Assembly: GCA_949126835.1 (NCBI GenBank)
Contig: OX421494.1
Coordinates: forward strand, 18,461,538 to 18,525,537
DNA from: Anisus vortex
Taxonomy: Eukaryota; Mollusca; Gastropoda; Planorbidae
Reading direction: 5' to 3'
Length of the DNA stretch: 64,000 bases
Shown here: positions 55,680-64,000 of the stretch, one piece after another
Position numbering within the stretch: position 1 is the first letter of the stretch
Layout: every line of letters starts with the position of its first letter
Translations under genes and position numbers: made by a program
The notes under the pieces: model-generated
Told to the model about the DNA's origin: nothing
Seen by the model: the letters and a program-made list of their open reading frames with translations, nothing else
Database searches by the model: none

Positions 55680-57440
55680 TAACTATTAGGCCTATGAATA
55701 TAATCCTGACAATGATATACCTATTTGTTCATCGGCATAATTATGGCTTATCAGTATATGAATATAATCACGACCTTTAGATTTTTTATTCATCTGTTAA
55801 TGCCAAACGTAATTATAATATTTCTACACATATATCCGTATGAGTTTGATAACGAAGGTAATTTGTACTTGGTAGTTGGTAGGCTACACATCATCTTGTG
55901 TTCCAAAACTATGGAACCCAGGAAAGAAAATAAATAGGTCAGTGCTAGAATAAACAGAAAGCATAAATAGTTCCCAAGAGCTATAGAAATGGGGTAAGTC
56001 ATCTACAAATGGCGACCTTTGTAAGTAAGCCTTGCGCAAACATGATGAAGAAAATAATCTAATAGACATGGCCTTTCCATGCATATTACAATCAGCCTTG
56101 AATATAATATAATGTTTTACAGTTAGTCTTAGCTGATTATTAGAAGTAAAGACAGATTTTTGTTTTCTCGGGGTGAAAATGGAAGAGGGGGAAAAAGATG
56201 GGTTAAAATTGTTTTCAAGTTACTTTCCCTCACGATTAGCCTAAGTATTATTTTCTTTTTATTATCATAACAAATCTTCTTCTTCTTTAGGACCGAGGAA
56301 AGTGTCCACAATTTAACTACACATAAAATTGTAAAACCTCACAAACAAGAATTACAAACGTATGTCACAGTTTCACTTGAGATATTTATTCCAGCCCTTT
56401 AGTGATGATTTGACAGCCTACATAGAAGTATGATAGAAGGGGCAATGATGGAGGCCTGGTCCAGTGTGTTCCACAGTCTATTGACTGACGGAAAAAAAGA
56501 ATATTGTTGGACCCAAACGGCATTTTGCTTTATTGTGCCGCCCTAAAGATACACCCATTGATAATGGACTGGATCGATCGATGGACACACGCCTAGAACA
56601 GAAAAATAAAATGTTCGGAAAAGACATATCTCTGGCCGTCAAAACATTAGCCGCTTAGGCCATAGGTCACTGGGAATATAAAGAAATTGACAACTGAAGT
56701 ATAATCGATTGTCCCCCTCCATGCAATCAGTCTGGATGCAGATTTAGATAGTGTACGTTTTGGTCAAACTTTGGGACCAATTCATTCAATAAACCAGTAA
56801 CTATCAAGTTCAATCAATTATATAACTATCAAGTTCAATCAATTATATATATATATAATATTATTTTTATCCTATAATTTACAGCTGTGTTGTTTAAGTA
56901 GAAGATGTTTCATTCCCTTTTTAAGGCTGTTTGAATACTACCCGGGATGAGAAAAAAAGTCTATTAATTTTGTCCTTACGCCTGGAATAAGCAAAGTGTA
57001 TTTTTTTCTGTTTTGTTGGTTTTTATTTTATCTTAAAGTTAACTAATTTATTTTTTAGTTAAATCTACCTGGAAAGTTAAAAAAAAAGCAATCGGCCTAC
57101 TATTTAATGTATTATTTTAATATTCTAATAATGCGAATTAATAACAAAATCCCCAAAATATATAATTGTAATTCGCATTTAAAATATATTAAAAATGTGG
57201 AAAGAAGTTACCCTAAAATAACATTCGCTATTTCCGTTTGTATTTTCAGGCTATAACTGGGCTAATCTAATTAGTCTAGTGGTTTGTCGTTTCCAGTTAA
57301 AATCAGCTCATGGCTGGAATGCTGACATGTCAGCTATTAGCAGTACAACAATAGACTTTACGAGAGTATAGTTAACTAGCTACAAGTTTGAGTTAAGTAG
57401 CCTATAAGACCAATGTGTTAGAATGTGTTTTATGTGGAGT
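55680..57440. other. Intergenic, no gene seen
   Basis: AT-rich sequence without recognised genes. 56400-56700 and 53810-53990 share an anciently repetitive look (AGATGAGAAAAGTC-like motifs), but no boundaries were found. Confidence 0.4.
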
Positions 57441-58356
57441 TAGGTCACTTAATCCCCAGACACTTAATCCCCTGGTCATTTAATCCCTAGTCTTTTAATA
57501 CCCAGCCACTTAATCCTCTAAAAGGCATTGTGTATTGCAGGGCTGTCTATTTTAGCAGGTGGGTCATGGTAGACTTAAGGACACCCCACCGGCTTGCTTT
57601 CAACCCATTGGAACACATATATATTTATATACTTCGTTGAACGACAATACTGTGAACTTGAACTATTATTACCGTAAGAGAAATGCTTCTGGAGTTCATA
57701 ATAAGTAGTAAAGGTAAATATACTATTTCATGAGGAATATAAATTATGGCTCAAGTAGAAGGTGCTAAATGGAAACATGAACTGTAGATGTACCAAGCAT
57801 CAAGTTCAACCACTCCATTGTCCAGTAACATTAGTGACAGCCAGAAGAGAAATATTCAAGCAGTTATCCACTCACAATCATGAATGTAACAGAGAGAAGG
57901 CGATGGCAAATTATGCAGTGGGGAAAAATAAAACTAATAACCAATACAAAAATGACCATAGCAACGCCATGTCAGGGGGCCTGTCAAGCTGCAGTAAACT
58001 TCGACTAACCACCATCCGTTCTAATGGCTCTATCAAGTAGAAGCATTTAAGAAACATTTGATATCTTATGGATGAACACCATTTAATTTAATAGAAATTG
58101 TTCAAATTAACTTTAACTACTGTTATAGTTGGTTATAGATGTTGAGATGACGTTGCAAGTTTTTATTGAAGCTCTGATGTTAATAGTAATGTTAATAATA
58201 TTTATTTATTACTTTTTATTTAATACTATGATTTACATATTATTAAATATTTATTATGGATTGCTTTATTTATAAAATAAATAAGTGAATAGGGGATTAA
58301 GTGTCTGGGGATTAAGTGACTAGGGACTATGTGACCAGGGGATTAAGTGACGGGGA
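57441..58356 (+). mobile_element. MULE-like element with repeated CACTTAATCCCC ends
   Basis: The left end carries several CACTTAATCCCC-type direct subrepeats and the right end carries their inverse (GGGGATTAAGTG). The plus-strand frame at 57762-58040 includes CRCTKHQVQPLHCPVTLVTA and IFKQLSTHNHECN, resembling a FLYWCH-type zinc finger (C..., HxH) found in Mutator-like transposases. No transposase core remains. Confidence 0.55.
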
Positions 58357-58367
58357 TTCGTTTCAAT

Positions 58368-58795
58368 CATAGACTATAATATACATGGACCGCTTGCTTT
58401 AGTTTTTTTATGCTATTATCTTCTGTTTTTTGCAATTTCCGATTCTAAATGAAGTATTTGTAATACAAGTTCCGTTTTATTAAATCGCATTTTTTTCGAC
58501 TTTAAATGAATACTTGTAGGCCTATTAATATAATTAATCCTATTATCATTGACTATAATAAGATGGACCGCTTGCTCTATTTTTAGAGCTTATGTTCTTT
58601 TTCCGTGTGCACACAACACTGATCTATAAATGTTTCCGCTCTGTACTACTTTCGATTTTAATTTTTCATTGAGAAAACCAAAGCGATTCAATAAAACGGA
58701 AGTGCAAAGTATATTACGAATCGGGATATCAGTGTTTTTAGTCATCATATAGCAGAAATACTAAAGCAAGCGGTCCATGTATATTATAGTCTATG
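58368..58795. mobile_element. Head-to-head pair of GACTATAATA MITEs
   Basis: A full-length copy (58550-58795) related to 46427-46703 is preceded by a truncated inverted copy (58368-58549). The outer ends are therefore ATAGACTATAATATACATGG and its inverse. Confidence 0.8.
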
Positions 58796-59039
58796 GTTCA
58801 ATTAACAAGAGGTGTTTGTTAATCTTAATCAGAAGAAATTGTCACAGAACACAGAGCAGGCCTTAGCTACATATGCATTGGTTGTACAAATGACATATAT
58901 TCTAGAATTGGGCTGCACAGCAGTTACCTCATACAAAAAATAGAGATTCAAGGTATAAAGAAAGTAAAGTACCCTTCGGACCAAATTAATCATAGGACCG
59001 TTGAAGTACCATTCACCAGTTTCTGTGGCCACGGTATAC

Positions 59040-59215
59040 TAGGTGATTGTGCGGCCAGCGCAAAGCACAGCCGCCTTTACTTCACCCCAACTAAAGTCAC
59101 GTACCTATCAGAGCTGGGTAGACTCAGGGACACCCCCCAGACCCAGGAAAAAATCCTAGCCTTCACCAAGATTCGAACCCAGAACCGTCGGTACGCCAGT
59201 CAAAAGCACCGTGCT
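59040..59215 (-). repeat. tRNA-derived SINE, family 1
   Basis: The plus strand shows GAGCTGGGTAGACTCAGGGA and AAGATTCGAACCCAGAACC (inverse of box B). The head is at the high-coordinate side. Confidence 0.85.
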
Positions 59216-59219
59216 CCAT

Positions 59220-61530
59220 TCCTTCAAGGTATACTATATATATAATATGCGACCCTTTAAATTATGGTGTTAAATGAGTTTCCATCAACTATCAACATAA
59301 TAAGAATATAGTGTACATGCATTTAATTACTGGGGTTTAAAGTTAAAATTCAAAGCTGGAGACACTTTGGATTTTAGTCAATTTAATTTAAGAACTAAGA
59401 AAGAAAAACTAAGAATGCGTTATGTCTCGTGTAGATGACCCATTTAAAGTACTTTTGCAATAGCGAAGAACGGAGTGTACATGTTCATTGACGAACATTT
59501 TAATATTTAGATACAAATCCCAAAAAGTGTAGAACTAAAGGAATTTCAAGAAAGAGAAATCAAACTTCATTCAGCTCATACAGTGTTTACATTTAAACAT
59601 ATTTACTTTATAAAAACCCTCTAGTAATGCAGGGTAATAGGATAGTACAGATATATATTTAATTTAAGGTCACCAAAATGGTGTTGGATGAAAGTATTAA
59701 TAAAAGATCTTTTTATATTAACATTAGGGAGTTCCTTGAGGGAACCAAATAGTGAATTTTTTACTTATCAATTTAAAATTAAATGCTCTTTACTTTAAAA
59801 TTATTGTAATAAATATCCTGTAAAAATAAATACAAAAATTGTATTTAGACTACAGTGCTGTGACTTTCTATGCCTTTTCTCTTAACTCTTTGTTGCTCAC
59901 TCTAATTTTCTCTCTCTCTCTCTCCCATTCTTTCTCTCTATCTCAGGTTGATCACCTAATTTTAATGCAATCAAAAGCTACATTAAGTGATCAGGTCATT
60001 ATCCCATTATTCCCTATTATCATACACATAGTCAAGGCTGTGCAAACAATGGGTCTGAGTCTTTCATCTTTTTATAAAGTTTAATGGTGTTCTTCGAGCC
60101 TTGATAACGTTAAAACATTTTAAAACACGTCAGGATAATAAACTAGGACGTTGAACTGTATAATATAAACATTGAACGTTGTGAACAATTTGAATTGTAA
60201 ACAATGAAGAAGACATATAACACCGACGGTTTCAACATGGACGTCTATTTAAAATATACACTGGTTTTAATAGACAGCGTCTTTTGTGTGTGTGTATTTT
60301 AACAGTAGAATGAAAGAATGCATTATGCAGGAGACGAGTTACCTGTGAAATATTCATTTGAACAAAGAATTGAGTGGCGGATAATGTAAACAAAGCAGGG
60401 TGCACAGGGGTTAAATCGTTATTCCGTGCGATATACCATAACCGGAGTACAACGAGAGGTGTACTATAAGGGCTGTTACTACATTACAGATATATCAGTT
60501 ACAATTGTGTATTGTGACTACTGTAGTTTACTAAGAATACATATCACAGTAGATCAACTACGTATAAGTACAGTAGTACATTTAATGAGTTATTACGTTC
60601 AGTATTGCAACTACACGTTTACTAACAATCTCTTTTAAAAAGAACATGAGCTATAACTACAGTACATTAAATTACATGTATTCTTACTAGTGTAACTAAT
60701 AGTAGATCAAACTTAAAATAATAGCATTGTTTTTCCAGTAAATTTACCAAGACTAAGTATTATACCGTATCACCTAAGGCAATCGATTACATCTGGTGAT
60801 TAACAGTTAAATTATAACTAAGCTTTAATGTTTATTTAGTTTTAGTCTTAGAAGTGAAGCAATCCGTATTGGTCTTTTTAAATAATATGGGCGTACTAAA
60901 TTAAACGTCTAACCAATGGGTTCAAAAGAGAACAATGTTGAAAAACACTGCCCTGCTAAGAATAATTTGTACAGAACACACACTTTTATCGATCTATCTG
61001 AAGATTTTCAAACGAAACCTAAACAATAAAAAAGCCAAGATATGAGTAAATAAGAAAAAACAACTAATTTTTTGTCTGAAATCTTAGAAGGCAACAACCA
61101 GCATGGTTTGAACTGAGCCTTTTCTTTTACATAATGTTCTATCTAACTGCGGGTGTGTGCGGGGGGAGGGGCGGGGAGGGGTCCCTATATGTAGGCCTAA
61201 CCATCTGCACCCCTCCCCTTTTACCCTTTTAGTGCACAAAAATGCGTAGTGGAGGGTTTCATGGCGTGTTTTCAGTGTTTGCTTTATGATCTTGAAGTCT
61301 ACAAAAACTTGAATGAATCTTTAACAGACAAGTATTTCAGTTTGAAGTATTCATTCAGCGATAGTTTCATATTTTAACACAAACGTTGATGGTTCTAATA
61401 TATATATATAGGCTAGTGTCAACTGCAGAAAATGTTGTATTTTTAGTAACAGTGGTACACAATTTTTTATTATCAGTCAAAAGTGATAGATTTCCGATAT
61501 TTTAAAATACCTACCTCTTTAATTCGGGAC
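59220..61530. other. Intergenic, no gene seen
   Basis: AT-rich. A short (TC)n tract lies at 59910-59945. No coding frame with family features. Confidence 0.45.
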
Positions 61531-61534
61531 AAAG

Positions 61535-61790
61535 CGCATTGGGCTGTCGTACCGAAGGTCCTGGGTTCAAATCCTGATAAAGGCTAGGATTTTTTTCCCG
61601 TGACTCGAGGATGTCCCTGAGTCTACCCAGCTCTGATGGTTACCTGACCTTAGTTAGGGTTAAATAAAGGCGGCTGGGCGTTGTGCTGGTCAAACATCCC
61701 CTAGTATGCCGTGGCCACAGAAATTGGTGAACGCTGCTTCACCGGCCATATGATCAATTTGTTCCGACAGGTACTTTACTTTACTACCTC
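61535..61790 (+). repeat. tRNA-derived SINE, family 1
   Basis: Box-B GGGTTCAAATCC, then GAGTCTACCCAGCTCTGATG and a TACTTTACTTTAC tail. It has the same body as 2173-2450. Confidence 0.87.
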
Positions 61791-61829
61791 TTTATTATGT
61801 TTTGACGAGGACAAGGAATCCTTTAAGGC

Positions 61830-62330
61830 CTTTCTTAACCGGGCCGAACCTGAGATCGGTGATCTAGCTTGCAAACCATAGTCAAGTGTACGAATACAAA
61901 CCCCGAACCTTTCTGCGGGATCGCAGATCGGGGTTTGCTATCTTAACAAAACCGATCCTACTTTTGACGTACTTCTCTGGAAACGTAAACAAATATGGCG
62001 ATGTCTTCCCCGAAGTGACAGAACATAATAAAACTTGGAGCTATTCTTGTTCTCAACGAATAATTTGAAGATGAAGCAACAAGGCGCAAACGCAAGGCAA
62101 CTTTACCATCATCGTTTAAGTACAGTTCCGCCATGTTGATTACCGCAACTTTGCATTTTCGCCAATCTGCGGCTTTCTGCTCAAAAGAGTGCCATGTTCG
62201 GCGTAGGTTTCCTCCACACGACGTGCAAACCTCCAATCATGGTTCGCGATCCATTCCAACACGAGATCGCCAACCCAAGATCGGCAGATAAATACGGAGA
62301 ACAAAGCGCTGTAAAACTAAGCTTAAATCT
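61830..62330. other. Unexplained GC-richer patch
   Basis: About 500 bases richer in G+C and CpG than the surroundings. Inverted GATCGG/CCGATC motifs near 61850-61960 recur at 62275. A minus-strand frame (61958-62236) includes GGNLRRTWHSFEQKAADWRK but I do not recognise the family. It may be a transposon relic or the 5' part of a gene to the right. Confidence 0.35.
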
Positions 62331-62339
62331 CAATAACAG

Positions 62340-63450
62340 ATAATGTAACACCCTTCTGTATCATTGTTAAAACATTCGGCGCTTCAAGTTGCGATTCAGT
62401 TACACTACATTACTACCTTAATGTAGAATGTAGACTTAGTCGCTCTACGGTCTACACGAATATTTATTTTGTTTGAAAACAAGGACACTTACGCACCATG
62501 CGCTTATTTTCAAAGAGAAACAAAAATTCAATATTCTAATACCCGTACGTAAGATATTTCCTTAGTAACTTAACACTGAGTCTGACGTTTTCCTTCTCAT
62601 TTGTTTTTTTTGTTTTGTTTGTTTTGGGGTTTGCATAGTAAAAGAGCTTTGCACATGTCATAAGAAGATCATAGTGAGCACATTGACAGTTACAAAATGT
62701 TTACACTTAGTGTAACACCATTGATTAAACGAAATTACACGCAGGCCTATACATATTTCAGGACATAGCATGATGTTAAATAGAAAAGTTGTAATAATAC
62801 ACAAAACATTAAATCCTAACGTAGAAATTCAACACAAGATATGAATACTATTCATAGAAAAACAAACTTTGCTTTTTCCATATAAAAAGACACATTTTTA
62901 TAAATATGCTTTCTTTTCGGTTGCATTCGGGCAAAGATTGTGATTTCTGAACAAACCATGAAAATGAACAACTTAACAAAAACCTTAATCAGAATTCTGG
63001 ACCAGACTAAAACGACTGATAAGTTTAGGGACGCAATAATCTTCCTTTGGCTGTAGAAGGAACATCTATAATAGGTAAAATAATAATGAAACTCAGCATT
63101 GTAAAAAAAATTCATTGTTATATTGAATACTATTGATATTTTAAAATGGTATGTCAAGTATTTTAATTAAAGGACGTTTTAAGACAGTCCATTATTACAC
63201 GTAACCAATTTTGTAAAGTTGTATTATGATTTTGTTTAGTTTATCCATTTTTTCGTAGGCCTATCACCAGTATATTATACTTTTATTAGTTAAATCACAA
63301 ACAAGACAAATGATTTAGTGTTTGCCAATCAAGGGTGTATCAGCTCACCGTATTAAAAAAAAATCCAAATACCAGATCAAAACCACCAAATGTCAGACCC
63401 AGGATAAGACAGAAAGATGTATGACAGCTTGGTGTCCAGGCATGGAAGAA
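62340..63450. other. Intergenic, no gene seen
   Basis: AT-rich. Near 63030-63070 a SINE-2-like tail occurs (CAATAATCTTCC, GTAGAAGGAACATCT). Confidence 0.45.
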
Positions 63451-63453
63451 AAC

Positions 63454-63677
63454 CAGGGCTGTGGAGTCGGAGTCGAAGAGTCGGAGGAATTTTGAGTACC
63501 TGGAGTCGGAGTCGGAATAACAAAAAAAATGAGGAGTCTACCATTTATCAGTCGGAGTCGAAGAGTCGCAGTCGGAGGAAATTTTGGTACCTAAAGTCGG
63601 AGTTGGAGTCGGAAGTACAAAAAAATGAGGAGTCGGAGTTGGAGTCGGAACATTTATCTACCGACTCCACAGCCCTG
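63454..63677. mobile_element. hAT-type MITE with GGAGTCGG subrepeats
   Basis: Ends CAGGGCTGTGGAGTCGG / CCGACTCCACAGCCCTG, flanked by exact AAGAAAAC repeats at 63446-63453 and 63678-63685. The interior is built from GGAGTCGGAGTCGGA-like motifs. Confidence 0.95.
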
Positions 63678-64000
63678 AAGAAAACACACCAGATAGGTCT
63701 GAATAGAAGGAAATGTTGAGACAACTCTCCATGGGCTGTAGAGCCACAGAGATGGATGGATCATACAAATGGTAGTTAAGCAAAGTATAAGCCAATCAAT
63801 GCGTCCTTGTTAAGAATATGTTGTTCTTGTTTTTATTATAGCGCTTTGATTGTAATTAGCAATTTTCAAATTCCACAGACTTATTTTGAAACATAAACAT
63901 ATAATTACAAATGCTGATAAATTATTAATTGGATTCTATAATTTAAATGTGTTCCGAGTTCCTGTGGTATATTTAAAACCTAATTCCAATGATAGACTAT

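Overview
The window is animal nuclear DNA: AT-rich, with short coding exons separated by repeat-filled introns, GT-AG (and one GC-AG) splice sites, tRNA-derived SINEs, non-LTR retrotransposon fragments and hAT, piggyBac-like and Tigger-like DNA transposon remnants. The gene families and repeat mix suit an invertebrate, most likely a gastropod mollusc; the species assignment is inference only. There are no bacterial operons, rRNAs or CRISPR arrays.

Two host genes can be rebuilt exon by exon, both on the minus strand. (1) 26509 down to 668: 22 coding exons (4461 nt, 1487 codons, all phases consistent) of a LRRK1-type ROCO kinase. The order is ankyrin repeats, leucine-rich repeats, ROC GTPase, COR domain. 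The gene runs off the left edge before the kinase domain. (2) 52472 down to 36069: 12 coding exons of a complete 826-residue Na+/Ca2+ exchanger (SLC8/NCX family), with both alpha repeats and two Calx-beta domains.

Repeats fill the rest. The LRRK introns hold a 54-bp minisatellite split by a 2.5-kb TTAA-flanked element, a 37-bp minisatellite of about 40 copies, a decayed CR1-like element, a 60-bp tandem duplication, a 43-bp minisatellite of about 28 copies split by a hAT-related transposon that itself carries a second hAT-type insertion, a non-LTR retroelement with a 12-bp target duplication, and SINEs. Between the genes (26.5-36.1 kb) lie a Tigger relic, two hAT MITEs, a TG microsatellite and a CR1-like reverse transcriptase ORF. 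The 8.1-kb NCX intron (42.1-50.2 kb) holds several hAT-type insertions. From 52.5 kb to the right edge no host gene was recognised; SINEs, MITEs and a MULE-like element are present.

Most notable: in the LRRK gene three separate tandem duplications straddle exon edges, so they copy real splice sites. The 37-bp array repeats the donor of exon 16, the 43-bp array repeats the acceptor of exon 7, and the 60-bp duplication repeats the donor of exon 10. In all three, using a decoy site adds an in-frame stop codon within ten codons. This could be neutral drift of minisatellites born at exon edges, or a splicing-based brake on expression; only transcript data can decide.
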